Numbered from the stretch's first letter, positions 16,268-26,289 are shown. The stretch is 64,000 nt of DNA from Rhodocyclaceae bacterium (GCA_020247545.1 JADCIX010000020.1:19990-83989), one strand, 5' to 3'. Translations and numbers: made by a program. The notes: a model not told the origin generated them from the letters alone.

Positions 16268-17138
16268 ATCCTGATGCGAGCAAACGGGCGAGAGAAATCG
16301 TATTTGTCGGATGCACAACAGAATCCGTGCTCCAGACCGTTGTGATGCCTGAGGATGTCAATTCGGCGGTTACCTCATCGCCATACAGCGCGTGCACCAC
16401 GGCCGCATCAACCCTTGCCGCTCCCATTGCCACACATGCGCGCGCGGCTGACATTAGCGTTCCACCAGAGCTAACGATGTCATCGACAAGAACAACGCTG
16501 GCACCAGCAACGCTGATCTCTGGTAACACCACGGTCGTTGCACGGTCGGTGCGTCGAACTTTGTGACACACGCCAAACTCACTCCCTGCAACGGCAGCGG
16601 CAATACTCACCCATTGCTCGGACTCGGCATCAGGGCCAATGAGTACTATTCGACGATTTTGCTCGCACAAAAACTCCCCAATCGCGGTCGCAGCAGATAG
16701 GGCAATCGCATTTTTTGCGGGCACCGCGTCCGCAAGCCGATGAACACGATGCAAGTGCGGGTCAACCGTGAGAACAGCGTCGAAATGCTGTGCCAGCCAT
16801 TCACCAACAATGGTTTGGCTGATAGCCTCACCCGGAATAAACGCCGTATCTTGCCGCATATAACAAAGGTATGGCGCAACTAACGTCAGATGCTTTACGC
16901 CGTTTCTCCGCGCGGTCTTTGCCGCGAGCAATAACTCGACAAGTTTTGCGTTCGGGTTATTCAGCGACTGATAGATGGCCAGCTGCTGAGGTAATACTGG
17001 AGGCAGTGTAATCCGCGTTTCGCCGTCGGGAAACTGATGCCGCGCGATAGTTGCGAAGCCGGCCCCGACTGCGGCCGCGAAACGATTGGCACACTCGGCA
17101 TCAACAGGGAATCCGATGACCATCGTCTTCGTTGTCAT
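16218..17138 (-). CDS. Ribose-phosphate pyrophosphokinase-like protein (PRPP synthetase paralogue)
   Basis: The 306-residue protein has the PRPP-synthetase landmarks: [10 protein letters not shown] near residue 36, a catalytic-loop region [12 protein letters not shown] near 124, and the PRPP loop [14 protein letters not shown] near 213. It resembles the shorter bacterial/archaeal paralogues more than housekeeping Prs. The ATG overlaps the stop of the upstream phosphorylase gene (ATGA), so the two are coupled. Together they suggest a salvage or catabolic route between nucleotides and phosphoribosyl compounds. A housekeeping prs gene is expected elsewhere. Substrate specificity is inferred. Confidence 0.82.
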   Translation of the reverse strand: MTTKTMVIGFPVDAECANRFAAAVGAGFATIARHQFPDGETRITLPPVLPQQLAIYQSLNNPNAKLVELLLAAKTARRNGVKHLTLVAPYLCYMRQDTAFIPGEAISQTIVGEWLAQHFDAVLTVDPHLHRVHRLADAVPAKNAIALSAATAIGEFLCEQNRRIVLIGPDAESEQWVSIAAAVAGSEFGVCHKVRRTDRATTVVLPEISVAGASVVLVDDIVSSGGTLMSAARACVAMGAARVDAAVVHALYGDEVTAELTSSGITTVWSTDSVVHPTNTISLARLLASGFKDFVQYPQDTRAPLR

Positions 17139-18709
17139 GGCTCAACAAACGCACGTGGAATATCTTCAATGCGGCCGATGGTATAGCCACTGTTGTCGCT
17201 GCTCAACACACGTGCGAATTTCTCGTCTGCAGAATACTCGGCATAGACGCGATACAACGCGTCTCCCGCAGCAACTGTATCACCCACCTTCCGAAACAAA
17301 TCCACCCCGGCCCCCTTCTCCATTGGTGCGCCGGCGTAACGTGCAATACGCGCAAGCTGGAAATTGTCGATTGCAACAACAACCCCGGAGGAGGGACTCA
17401 ACACGTCGATGGTCCGCCTAGCCAATGATAATGGTTTCTGCCGACGGCCCTGCGCATCGATGATCGCGTTCATCTTGCTCAGTGCCCGCCCGGAATCAAG
17501 AATTTCCCGCGCAATGGCAAACCCCTCGCCCCCGCGGACATCAGGGTCAAATTCAATGATTCGACCGGCGAGTCTTAGGGATTTTTGCCTGAGGTCATGC
17601 GGGGCCTCAGGGTCGTTTTGCAGCACCAGCATGACATCACGGGCCTCAAGTACCGGCCCGATGCCGCGACCAATTGGCTGCCTGCCATCGGTGATGATCA
17701 CCTCCATCTGCAGTCCCAGTCGATGCCCAACGTACTCCAACACTTTCCGCAGCGACTGCGCCTCTGCCATATGTCGTACCTTGGCACTAGGCCCAACCGG
17801 GATATCGATCAAGAGGTGCGTAGAACCTGCGGCAACTTTCTTTGAAAGAATAGATGCAACCATTTGGCCGCGTGAGTCAATGCCTAGGGGCCGCTCGACC
17901 GATATCAGTACATCGTCTGCCGGCGAGAGATTAGCCTTTCCACCCCACGCCAAACAACCACGTTGTTCACGAACGATCAACTGCAAGCGATCAAGCGGCA
18001 GGTCGACTTCGCACAAGACTTCCATGGTGTCGGCCGTGCCAGCAGGAGAGGTAATCGCCCGGCTTGAGGTTTTTGGCACCAACATTCCATGCGCCGCAAG
18101 AATTGGCACTAGCAGCATTGATGTCCGGTTCCCGGGAATACCGCCGATGCAGTGTTTATCGGCAACCAGCGGTTCGTGCCAAGCCAGGCGTTCGCCACTA
18201 GCCACCATGGCCTTAGTCAAATAGAAAACCTCTTCGCGATCCAACTCATTTTGCGCCGTCGCAACCACAAAGGCGGCGATCTCGGTCTTCGTAAATCGAT
18301 GTCCTGCAATATCATCAATGATGTTCTTGTAATCCAGCTGACTGAGTCGCTCCCCCCCAATCTTGCGCCGCACCGCGTCCATTGAAGATGGCCGCTCGGC
18401 ATGTGCGACATGGACCCGCGCGCCTTCGGGCGCGTTCATCTCTACGAAGGCCTGTTCCGACAAACCCAATTGTTCTGGCGTCACTATTTCCGAATCATCA
18501 ACTACATTAAGTGTCGCTAATAGTCGGCGTCCAGCGGACGTAACAGCGATCTTAGACAATGCTTGAAACCCCTCCGCGCGGTAGATGGCGCAATCACGAT
18601 GGATGTAGACGACATTCTCCCGATACGTATCAATGCCGATACGGCGCAGCGCAAGTGAGCCATTGCCATTGCCATACATAGCGCCCGAATGATGTGAAGT
18701 GCTTTCCAT
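17135..18709 (-). CDS. Thymidine/AMP phosphorylase family protein
   Basis: The 524-residue protein matches the long phosphorylase family that includes archaeal AMP phosphorylase and bacterial 'putative thymidine phosphorylase'. An N-terminal extension ([13 protein letters not shown]) precedes the catalytic core with [14 protein letters not shown], followed by [12 protein letters not shown] and a C-terminal biotinyl-like domain. AMP phosphorylases release the base from nucleoside monophosphates and form ribose-1,5-bisphosphate. Thymidine phosphorylases act on nucleosides, and sequence alone does not separate the two here. The frame extends to a TTG at 18748, and the ATG at 18709 is my choice. 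The coupled downstream gene is a PRPP-synthetase paralogue. Confidence 0.82.
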   Translation of the reverse strand: MESTSHHSGAMYGNGNGSLALRRIGIDTYRENVVYIHRDCAIYRAEGFQALSKIAVTSAGRRLLATLNVVDDSEIVTPEQLGLSEQAFVEMNAPEGARVHVAHAERPSSMDAVRRKIGGERLSQLDYKNIIDDIAGHRFTKTEIAAFVVATAQNELDREEVFYLTKAMVASGERLAWHEPLVADKHCIGGIPGNRTSMLLVPILAAHGMLVPKTSSRAITSPAGTADTMEVLCEVDLPLDRLQLIVREQRGCLAWGGKANLSPADDVLISVERPLGIDSRGQMVASILSKKVAAGSTHLLIDIPVGPSAKVRHMAEAQSLRKVLEYVGHRLGLQMEVIITDGRQPIGRGIGPVLEARDVMLVLQNDPEAPHDLRQKSLRLAGRIIEFDPDVRGGEGFAIAREILDSGRALSKMNAIIDAQGRRQKPLSLARRTIDVLSPSSGVVVAIDNFQLARIARYAGAPMEKGAGVDLFRKVGDTVAAGDALYRVYAEYSADEKFARVLSSDNSGYTIGRIEDIPRAFVEP

Positions 18710-18826
18710 TCGGCAATTATCTGCCGGATATGGATAATTTGTCGTCAAATATCAAACGTTCCGGCTTGACGCCGAAGTTGACTAGAATCGACCTTCTGCG
18801 CTGCGCGCTGTCTTACTAAATAGAAC

Positions 18827-19606
18827 ATGAACCGACGACTCATCAACCCAATCGCACGTTGCTGCCTCGCCGCACTCGCAGTGGCGGTCGCGTCCACATC
18901 AATATTGGCACTGGCGCAAGCCCCATCACAAGGTCAGTCGCAAGCGATCGCGCCCGGATACTTGGTCGTACTGGGCCGCTCGTTCGACCGCAACAAGATC
19001 ATCGCCTACTCGGCTGCCTTGCCACCCATTTACGCCGAAACCGGTGGACACTACATTGGCATTGGCCGTCCGGGCGGGGGTGTTAGTTGTGTATATGGGC
19101 TCTGCGAAGGACGCAGCGCAGTCATAGCACGCTGGGCAGACCAAAAGGGCATCGACGCATTTTGGTGGGGCGACGCCTACCGCAAAGCAATCCGACTTCG
19201 CGATGGTGCCGGCGTTTTCACCGTGGTGGGGCTGAAGGCTATCACCAACACTACGCCCTTTGATGCGGGAGCATTGCTGATCGGCACGATGTCCATACCG
19301 GCTGTCGGCTCTTCGGATGTAGGCGCTGCGCAGGCTTGGATTGACTCCGCAACAGCCACTGGTGCGCGCTTGCTTGCGCCGTTTAGTGCAACGGCAGTTA
19401 TTCCGCTTGAAGGTGATGCCCTCTATAACCGCGTCGTGTTGCTGAGTTTTGAATCGAAGGACAAGCGGGATGCCTTCGCCGTATCTGCAGCGACCAAATC
19501 GCTGCTCGCTGCCGGGCCACCGTTAACCATTGTGTCGATCATCGCGGTGGATGCACCGCAGCCTGCTCCGAAAACGAGCCCTGCGGCTAGTCCTGTAGCG
19601 AAGTAG
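18827..19606 (+). CDS. Secreted protein with DUF1330-like tandem domains
   Basis: The 259-residue product starts with a signal peptide (hydrophobic residues about 11-30, cleavage near ALAQA). PGYLVVLGRSFDRNKIIAY with a following ETGGHY segment fits the DUF1330 dimeric alpha-beta barrel, and a second barrel-like region covers about 125-230. The tail is Pro/Ala-rich. No active-site residues can be assigned. The stop codon runs directly into a 24-bp perfect palindrome. Function is unknown, and periplasmic location is inferred. Confidence 0.7.
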   Translation: MNRRLINPIARCCLAALAVAVASTSILALAQAPSQGQSQAIAPGYLVVLGRSFDRNKIIAYSAALPPIYAETGGHYIGIGRPGGGVSCVYGLCEGRSAVIARWADQKGIDAFWWGDAYRKAIRLRDGAGVFTVVGLKAITNTTPFDAGALLIGTMSIPAVGSSDVGAAQAWIDSATATGARLLAPFSATAVIPLEGDALYNRVVLLSFESKDKRDAFAVSAATKSLLAAGPPLTIVSIIAVDAPQPAPKTSPAASPVAK

Positions 19607-19629
19607 TCGAGGTGCCTAGGCACCTCGAC
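19606..19629. repeat. 24-bp perfect palindrome at a stop codon
   Basis: The 12-base arm GTCGAGGTGCCT is followed directly by its complement, centred on CCTAGG. The first base is the last base of the DUF1330 stop codon. There is no T-tract on either strand, so it is not a classical terminator. It could be an mRNA end-protecting hairpin or a protein-binding site. Confidence 0.6.
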
Positions 19630-19870
19630 CCCACGAGGGCCAAGTGTGGCGAGCACACGCAGAATTTAGCCTAACGTCCAACGTCTTCTGCTGAATGCTG
19701 AACTTTGAGCGGGGACGCAGGTCTACCTGTGGCGAAAAGACGTGACGTCGCCGTTGATTGTCCAACGTCAGCGTTTTTATGACTCTTCTCGCCACCTCAA
19801 TCGAACGCTCACAATTCCCCACTTGGCTGCACTTCAGCAATGGCAGCTGCATAAATCTGGACGAACTAAA

Positions 19871-20737
19871 ATGACCACTCGCTCGCGTCGCACGCCGCTT
19901 TTTTTGGCCATCTCTGTCGCGCTCACCTGCACAGCATTTTGCGATCTTGCGAACGCACAAATTGAACCGAATTTGGAGTCCATTGATCGGCCACTTTGGG
20001 AAGCAGGTTTATCGGGCATTGGCGTCAGCAGCCCCGCCTATCCGGGTGCGGCGGACCGAACAAGCCGGGGCTTGATCTTGCCGTGGTTCATCTATCGCGG
20101 ACCAATCTTACGTGCTGATGAAGATACTGTTGGTGCGCGCCTGCTCAAAACTAGAACGGTTCAATTTGACGTGGGCTTTGCCGGTTCTCTTGGAGCATCC
20201 AGCGACGACGTCGCGGTACGTAAAGGGATGCCAGACCTCGGCTTTCAGTTTGAATTCGGTCCCCGGATGCGTGTCAATGTTGCGCGCCCAACGCCTAGCT
20301 CGGTGGTGAGGCTAGACCTACCGTTGCGCGGTGTATTTGAATTGAAGGATGGAATTAAAAATCGTGGATTTGCAGTTGAGCCAAGGTTAGCCTATGAAAA
20401 CCGCGACATTGGTGCCGGCTGGGGACTGGGTGCTAGCACCAGCGTCGTTTTTGGTGACCGCAAATTTAACGAATACTTGTATGGCGTGCCAAGCGCCTTT
20501 GCCACGCCGACACGTCGCGTATATGTGGCGAAATCTGGTGTGGTAACGCCACGCGTTCAGTTCACGCTGTCACACAAACTCACCAATGATATTCGCCTGT
20601 TTGCATTCACCCGCTACGACTTTGCCGGCCGCGGTGCAAATACCGAGAGTCCGTTACACATCAAAAACGGCGGTGCGTCTTTTGGCTTAGGTGGAGTTTG
20701 GACGCTCGGTCGATCCAGCCAGAAAGCGTCTGACTAG
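19871..20737 (+). CDS. MipA/OmpV family outer-membrane protein
   Basis: The 288-residue protein has a signal peptide ending near NANAQ-like LANAQ. Alternating beta-strand sequence follows, with GVSSPAYPGAADRTSRGLIL near the mature N-terminus and a C-terminus ending in a GLGGVWTL strand. These are typical of MipA/OmpV proteins, outer-membrane barrels linked to murein hydrolase scaffolding (MipA) or of unknown role. The frame opens at 19742, but the ATG at 19871 starts exactly at the signal peptide. No partner such as mltA is next to it. Confidence 0.85.
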   Translation: MTTRSRRTPLFLAISVALTCTAFCDLANAQIEPNLESIDRPLWEAGLSGIGVSSPAYPGAADRTSRGLILPWFIYRGPILRADEDTVGARLLKTRTVQFDVGFAGSLGASSDDVAVRKGMPDLGFQFEFGPRMRVNVARPTPSSVVRLDLPLRGVFELKDGIKNRGFAVEPRLAYENRDIGAGWGLGASTSVVFGDRKFNEYLYGVPSAFATPTRRVYVAKSGVVTPRVQFTLSHKLTNDIRLFAFTRYDFAGRGANTESPLHIKNGGASFGLGGVWTLGRSSQKASD

Positions 20738-20821
20738 ACCAATCAGCCGTCGAACTTGAACTAAGCGCCAACGCGAGATAGTCTGCGGTAAAGCAGGGAA
20801 TACGCCACAGCCTCCACTCAT

Positions 20822-21199
20822 TTGAAACCCAGACACTTTCCATATCGCCTTGATACACGGTGGGCACCACTCTTTCTTGCGCTCGGCGTGACGAAGGCTG
20901 ACGGCGTTACGATCACCGGCAAAGGTGCGCTTGTTGCCACGTTCGGTCGTTATCGCATCGAAACCACGCTAACAAACGTTGCGTCTACTGAAATCACCGG
21001 GCCACACCGCTGGTACACTGCGGTCGGCTTACGCTTGAGCCTGACTGACGACGGCATCACCTTTGGCACCAATCACAAAAGAGGTGTGAGCATCGTGTTC
21101 ATGAAGAAAATCCCGCGCGTGCTTGGCTTCAAGAAACACTCAATGTTGTGGGTGAGCGTTGCCGATCCGGAAGGTTTGGTTGCCGCTATTGGGAAGTAG
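20822..21199 (+). CDS. Conserved hypothetical protein
   Basis: The 125-residue product is unrecognised by name. The segments GALVATFGRYRIET, GPHRWYTAVGLRLSLTDDG and ITFGTNHKRGV look like a conserved compact beta-rich domain seen in actinobacterial and proteobacterial hypotheticals. This is from memory and not verified. The only possible start is TTG at 20822, because a stop precedes it in frame and no ATG or GTG lies between. No Shine-Dalgarno is visible. It converges on polA with 33 bp between stops. Confidence 0.6.
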   Translation: MKPRHFPYRLDTRWAPLFLALGVTKADGVTITGKGALVATFGRYRIETTLTNVASTEITGPHRWYTAVGLRLSLTDDGITFGTNHKRGVSIVFMKKIPRVLGFKKHSMLWVSVADPEGLVAAIGK

Positions 21200-21232
21200 C
21201 GGCATTTCGCGCCAGCTTCCCGGCCAAGCCAA

Positions 21233-24115
21233 TTAATGCGCTTCGTCCCAGTTAATGCCGACGCCTGGTTCCGCAACGAGCGGCACATCGAGCTTCGCGA
21301 CATTGGTCATCAGGCCCGGCACATTAGCTTTTACTAAGTCCAACTCGCCTGAAGGGACCTCCAGCACCAATTCGTCGTGTACTTGCATGACGAGTTTGGT
21401 CTGAAGTTTTGAGGTCTCAAGCCAGCCCTGCACCGCAATCATTGCGAGTTTGATGAGATCCGCCGCCGTACCCTGCATGGGCGCGTTGATCGCCGCGCGC
21501 TCCGCACCTTGGCGGCGCCCCTGGTTGCCGGAACGGATATCGGGCAGCCATAGTCGCCGTCCAAACGCTGTCTCGACATAACCACTGTCCTGCGCGGCAT
21601 TTCTGGTGCGGTCCATATAGGCCTTTACGCCGGGATAACGCGCAAAGTATCGGTCAATGTAACTTGCTGCCGCACTGCGTTCGATGCCTAAGTTGGCGGC
21701 GAGCCCAAATGCGCTCATGCCATAAATGAGGCCGAAGTTAATCACTTTGGCGTAACGGCGCTGCTCACTGGAAACTTCTTCGCGTGTGGTACCAAATACT
21801 TCGGCCGCCGTCGCGCGATGCACGTCCTCTCCTTTTGCAAACGCTTCAAGCAAACCTTGGTCGCCGGATAAATGAGCCATGATACGAAGTTCGATCTGCG
21901 AATAGTCAGCGCTGACAATCACGCTTCCCGGCGGCGCAATGAAGGCTTCTCGAATACGTCGGCCTTCCGCTGTTCGCACAGGGATGTTCTGCAAGTTTGG
22001 ATCAGTGCTCGACAGTCGTCCCGTCACCGCAACGGCCTGGGCATAGTTGGTATGCACACGGCCGGTCTTTGCATTCACCATTCGCGGCAGTTTGTCGGTG
22101 TAGGTGCTCTTCAGCTTCGAAATACTGCGGTATTCAAGAATTGCTTTAGGTAGCGGATAGTCGAGCGCTAATTTTTCCAGCGTCTCCTCGTCCGTGCTCG
22201 GAGCCCCACCCGGCGTTTTCTTAATCGGTTTAATACCTTGTTTCTCAAATAGGATTTCGCCCAACTGTTTAGGAGAACCAAGATTGAACGGTTGTCCGGC
22301 AATCTCATGCGCCCGCGCTTCCAACTCCAGCATCTTGAGGCCGAGCTCAGACGATTGCTGCTGTAAGAGCGCCGCATCTATCAATACCCCATTGCGTTCC
22401 ATTGTCAGCAACACGCGTGAAACCGGCATTTCAATGGCTTCGTACACGTACTTGAGTTTTGGATCCGCAGCGACTTGGCTATACATCGCGGAGTGCAACT
22501 GCAGCGTTACGTCCGAATCTTCCGCCGAGTACTTGGTCGCAGTCTCAATCGAAACCTGGTCAAAACTGATCTGCGTCGCCCCTTTGCCGGCGACGTCTTC
22601 GAATGAGAGCAAATCGTTCGCGCCCAAGTGTCGTGCAGCGAGCGATTGCATATCGTGCCGCTGATGACTTTCCAATACATACGATTGCAACAGCGTGTCG
22701 TGCACATAACCCTGCACATCGATGCCGTGATTGGCAAACACGTGCAAATCGTATTTGATGTTTTGGCCTAGCTTCTTCTTAGTAGGATCTGCCAACCATA
22801 CCCGCAACATACCAATGGCAGCATCGAAATCCAGTTGATCTGGTGCTCCTGGATAGTTGTGGCGCAGCGGCAAATACGCCGCCTCTCCCGCCACACATGC
22901 GAACGAAATACCGACGATGCTCGCCTGCATTTGATCAAGGCTGGTTGTTTCCGTATCCAGACATACGAGGCCAACCGAATTGAGTTTTTCGACCCAGTTG
23001 GCAAGTTCAGCCAAATTGGAAATGGTGAGATAGTGGCGCGTACTGACAAACGGTGTTTGCCGGGCGGATGGCTCGCTAGATATCCAACGCGAGGCACCAC
23101 TATCCTTGTTTGCCTGCCGAAAAACACCTGTGGCTGAGCCTTCGGCATCGTTGGCGGTGGCTAACGGTTCTGCGTCGCTTGGCTGCTCCTTCGCGCCAAG
23201 TTGGTCGCCGCGTTTGAGCTGATTGCGTAAGGTGCGAAATCCAAACGACTCATAAAGCATATCCAAACGCGAAATGTCCACCGCCTTATGGTCGATAGTG
23301 TCGAAATCAAACGGCAGTGGCACATCACATTTCACTGTTACAAGCAGACGGCCAGTCGGCAACCAATCACGGGCTTTAACGATATTGGCTCCCACGACGC
23401 CCTTAACTTTTTCTGCGTTTTGGATCACGCCGTCGAGTGTGCCGAATTCGGCAAGCAACTTCACTGCGGTTTTGGGCCCAACTTTCTCTACGCCAGGAAC
23501 GTTATCGACTGCGTCACCCATCAGGGTCAAGTAGTCGACGATACGATTTGGTGGAACGCCATATTTTGCAATCACACCCGCTATGTCGAGTTTTTCGTTC
23601 GACATGGTGTTTACCAGCGTGACTTTGTCGTTCACCAACTGCGCCAAATCCTTGTCGCCCGTCGAGATGACTGTCTCCACATCACGAGCGGCGGCATGGA
23701 CGCTAAGCGTACCGATAACGTCATCAGCCTCCATCCCGGCAACCTCAATACATGGCCAGCCAAGCGCCTCACAAACTTCTCTGATGTGACCAATCTGATG
23801 GGCCAGATCTTCGGGCATCGGCGCGCGTTGGGCTTTGTATTCACGATAGATGTCGTCTCGAAACGTTTTGCCTTTTGGATCGAAAACACAGGCGCTATAA
23901 TCGGCAGGGTAATCGTCGCGCAAACGGTTCAACATATTGGCCACGCCATAGATCGCGCCGGTCGGCTCACCAGATGGGCTTTTGAAATCTGGCATCGCGT
24001 GAAATGCACGGTAGAAATAGCTCGATATATCAACAAGCAGCAGTCGCTTGCGAATTGACGGTGACGAAAGTGCAGCGTGCGCTTCAGGATCGGGCAGTTG
24101 TGACATCGCAGCCAT
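21233..24115 (-). CDS. polA: DNA polymerase I
   Basis: The 960-residue enzyme has all three activities. A 5'-3' exonuclease domain covers residues about 20-310 (VDISSYFYRAFHAMP, EADDVIGTL, STGDKDLAQLV). A 3'-5' exonuclease domain has the DxE motif VCLDTETTSL. A family A polymerase domain has DYSQIELR near 737 and HDE at 913-915. It is expected to remove RNA primers and fill repair gaps. An Ala/Ser/Gln-rich linker of about 50 residues separates the nuclease domains. The start is 11 bp from the start of a divergent LOG-family gene, so any promoter must lie inside one of the coding regions. Confidence 0.97.
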   Translation of the reverse strand: MAAMSQLPDPEAHAALSSPSIRKRLLLVDISSYFYRAFHAMPDFKSPSGEPTGAIYGVANMLNRLRDDYPADYSACVFDPKGKTFRDDIYREYKAQRAPMPEDLAHQIGHIREVCEALGWPCIEVAGMEADDVIGTLSVHAAARDVETVISTGDKDLAQLVNDKVTLVNTMSNEKLDIAGVIAKYGVPPNRIVDYLTLMGDAVDNVPGVEKVGPKTAVKLLAEFGTLDGVIQNAEKVKGVVGANIVKARDWLPTGRLLVTVKCDVPLPFDFDTIDHKAVDISRLDMLYESFGFRTLRNQLKRGDQLGAKEQPSDAEPLATANDAEGSATGVFRQANKDSGASRWISSEPSARQTPFVSTRHYLTISNLAELANWVEKLNSVGLVCLDTETTSLDQMQASIVGISFACVAGEAAYLPLRHNYPGAPDQLDFDAAIGMLRVWLADPTKKKLGQNIKYDLHVFANHGIDVQGYVHDTLLQSYVLESHQRHDMQSLAARHLGANDLLSFEDVAGKGATQISFDQVSIETATKYSAEDSDVTLQLHSAMYSQVAADPKLKYVYEAIEMPVSRVLLTMERNGVLIDAALLQQQSSELGLKMLELEARAHEIAGQPFNLGSPKQLGEILFEKQGIKPIKKTPGGAPSTDEETLEKLALDYPLPKAILEYRSISKLKSTYTDKLPRMVNAKTGRVHTNYAQAVAVTGRLSSTDPNLQNIPVRTAEGRRIREAFIAPPGSVIVSADYSQIELRIMAHLSGDQGLLEAFAKGEDVHRATAAEVFGTTREEVSSEQRRYAKVINFGLIYGMSAFGLAANLGIERSAAASYIDRYFARYPGVKAYMDRTRNAAQDSGYVETAFGRRLWLPDIRSGNQGRRQGAERAAINAPMQGTAADLIKLAMIAVQGWLETSKLQTKLVMQVHDELVLEVPSGELDLVKANVPGLMTNVAKLDVPLVAEPGVGINWDEAH

Positions 24116-24126
24116 TGGAGAATACG

Positions 24127-24891
24127 TTGGGAAATCAGGATAAGACAGTTGAATCAGTCAGGCTCGCCGGCGGCAAGATCCCCAAGAGAGCAGACCCAGA
24201 GTTGCGTCAACAGAGCCTCACATCTGCGCGTGAGTCTTGGTGGATGTTCAACATTATCGCGGAAATGGTATCGGCATCAGATCGACTTTCCGCAATCTCG
24301 CCTGCGGTGGCGATCTTTGGTAGTGCGCGCCTGAAGGAAGACAATAAGTATTACGGCGTTACCGAACAAATTGCCTTGAAACTATCCAACGCTGGTTTTG
24401 GCGTTCTGTCCGGCGGCGGCCCAGGCATCATGGAGGCTGCAAATAAGGGTGCGTTGAAGGGGAAAGGGCCGTCTATCGGACTCAACATCCTGCTTCCGCA
24501 TGAGCAAGGTGGCAATGGCTTTCAAGACATTTCTCTCACCTTTCAGCACTTTTTTGCACGCAAGACCATGTTCGTCAAACATGCGTCAGCCTATGTTGTC
24601 ATGCCCGGCGGCTTCGGTACTCTGGACGAACTATGGGAAGCGCTGACACTTATTCAAACTGGCAAGCTGCGCAGATTTCCAGTCATCTTGGTCGGTTCAG
24701 AGTTTTGGGCAGGCATGATCTCCTGGATTAAGACGCGCATGCTGGAAGAAAAAGTGATCAGCGAGGCGGATCTTGATTTGTTTAAAGTCATTGATGACCC
24801 TGACGAGGTTGTCCGCACCATCTTCGAACACTACACCAACCGGTCAATCCGTCCAAACGCCGACGAAAAGGCGTTGGAAATGAGCCTATAG
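24127..24891 (+). CDS. LOG/TIGR00730 family Rossmann protein
   Basis: The family signature is visible as SGGGPGIMEAANKGA and PGGFGTLDELWEALTLIQ. Characterised relatives remove the base from nucleoside 5'-monophosphates (phosphoribohydrolases, cytokinin-activating in plants). This is the longer bacterial subtype, with an N-terminal extension containing ARESWWMFNIIAEMV. The reported start is TTG with GGAG six bases upstream. The frame extends back to 24004 but would then lie inside polA. It is divergent from polA and followed by a DUF2782 gene. Confidence 0.85.
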   Translation: MGNQDKTVESVRLAGGKIPKRADPELRQQSLTSARESWWMFNIIAEMVSASDRLSAISPAVAIFGSARLKEDNKYYGVTEQIALKLSNAGFGVLSGGGPGIMEAANKGALKGKGPSIGLNILLPHEQGGNGFQDISLTFQHFFARKTMFVKHASAYVVMPGGFGTLDELWEALTLIQTGKLRRFPVILVGSEFWAGMISWIKTRMLEEKVISEADLDLFKVIDDPDEVVRTIFEHYTNRSIRPNADEKALEMSL

Positions 24892-24926
24892 CGATGCGCG
24901 ATTTCCGCGCCAATTTGGAGGGCAGT

Positions 24927-25295
24927 ATGAAAACCAGTTTATTGATAATGTTGCTTATGTTGGCTCTCACGGTCAACGCGCAATCCACGCAAGAAAAGCC
25001 TCGTCGTCCGGCCAATGCAGAGGTCATTGATAGTCTCGTGCTCCCCGAATTGCCTAAAGGAAAAACCAAGGCGGACTTCGATCGCGACCATAAAGTGACC
25101 ACGCGCGCCGGTGATGCCGAGACCCTGACCGTGACTGAGTACCGGCTCAAGGGAAAGTTGTACAAAATGATCGTCAAACCAAAAACCGGTCCTAGCTACA
25201 TCATGATAGATGAAAAGGGTGAAGGAAAGTTTGTGCCGGCCGGGGAACCCGGCACGAAAATCTCAGTGCCAATGTGGGTAATTCACTCTTGGTGA
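24927..25295 (+). CDS. DUF2782 family secreted protein
   Basis: This is a small exported protein (122 residues) with a signal peptide (MKTSLLIMLLMLALTVNAQ). The compact domain contains ADFDRDHKVTTRAGDAETLTVTEYRLKG in segments typical of DUF2782. GGAGGG precedes the ATG at 24927, which decides the start over 24894. In betaproteobacteria this gene regularly sits between polA and thrB. Function is unknown. Confidence 0.82.
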   Translation: MKTSLLIMLLMLALTVNAQSTQEKPRRPANAEVIDSLVLPELPKGKTKADFDRDHKVTTRAGDAETLTVTEYRLKGKLYKMIVKPKTGPSYIMIDEKGEGKFVPAGEPGTKISVPMWVIHSW

Positions 25296-25320
25296 TGGTA
25301 CACCATCACAAAACGCCGGC

Positions 25321-26286
25321 ATGAGTGTATTCACCCCAGTTACTCTAGGCGAGGCGCGCGCATTTGTTGCCCCGTATAACGTCGGCGATGTTATCGATTT
25401 TCAGGACATCGCGGCAGGGGTTGAAAATTCCAACTTCTTCGTTACCACCACGAGTGGTAGATATGTGCTGACCATATTCGAGAAAATACCCCGCGCCGAT
25501 CTCGACTTTTATATGGAACTGATGCAACACTTGCATCGAGCAGGTGTGCGCTGCGCCGCACCGGTCGCCAACAGTGACGGGCAGGTATTGCAAAATCTAA
25601 AGGGCAAACCTGCCGCCCTCGTACATCGGCTTTCGGGCGGAGATATTGCACACCCAACGGCTGAGGACTGTTTTGTAGTCGGCACGGCGCTGGCGCTGAT
25701 GCATGCTGCTACATCTTCATTTAAGATGTCACTAGCGAATTGGCGTGGTCTTGCATGGTGGCGGCATGAGGCGGAGAGCCTTGAAGGTTTTGCAACACGA
25801 GCGGAAAATGCGCTCATCCAAAGTGAAGTCGGATATCAATCCGGCTTTGATGAGCTCCGGCTTCCACGCGGAATCGTCCACGCCGACTTGTTTCGTGACA
25901 ACGTTCTCTGGAACGAACTGCATCAGCCGCAGATGATCGATTTTTACTTTGCGTGCAACGAGCAGTTGTTGTGGGATGTTGCAATAACAGTCAATGATTG
26001 GTGCCTTGATTTCAGCGCCTACCCGGTTGCAAGACTTGACGGCGAAAATACGCGAGCTTTATTAGCAGGTTACGCTAGCGTAAGACGGCTCACTTTGGCC
26101 GAAAGAGAAGCTTGGCCGCAGATGCTTCGAGCAGCAGCGCTTCGAACATGGCTTGGAAGGCTCGGCTACCACTACTATCCGAGATCATCTACACTGACAC
26201 ACACAAAAGACCATCTGTTTTCTGAAAACTTGTTGCGCTATTTTGTTGCCCAAGGCAGGGAAACTTGCGCACTACTGCCAGACTAG
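25321..26286 (+). CDS. thrB: Homoserine kinase (choline kinase-like type)
   Basis: The 321-residue protein has an aminoglycoside-phosphotransferase/choline-kinase fold. GVENSNFFV is in the nucleotide region, and the Brenner-type motif IVHADLFRDNVLW near residue 184 and a metal-binding IDFYFAC about 20 residues later are clear. This is the ThrB form of beta- and alphaproteobacteria and not the GHMP enzyme. It phosphorylates homoserine in threonine synthesis. It follows DUF2782 by 25 bp and precedes a BPSS1780-type membrane protein by 3 bp, so they are likely co-transcribed. Confidence 0.93.
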   Translation: MSVFTPVTLGEARAFVAPYNVGDVIDFQDIAAGVENSNFFVTTTSGRYVLTIFEKIPRADLDFYMELMQHLHRAGVRCAAPVANSDGQVLQNLKGKPAALVHRLSGGDIAHPTAEDCFVVGTALALMHAATSSFKMSLANWRGLAWWRHEAESLEGFATRAENALIQSEVGYQSGFDELRLPRGIVHADLFRDNVLWNELHQPQMIDFYFACNEQLLWDVAITVNDWCLDFSAYPVARLDGENTRALLAGYASVRRLTLAEREAWPQMLRAAALRTWLGRLGYHYYPRSSTLTHTKDHLFSENLLRYFVAQGRETCALLPD

Positions 26287-26289
26287 ATC

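Noticed and set aside
23288..24058. 256-codon open frame antisense to polA
   Set aside because: It lies wholly inside polA, whose domains are complete and conserved. The antisense translation has no domain character and reflects codon bias.
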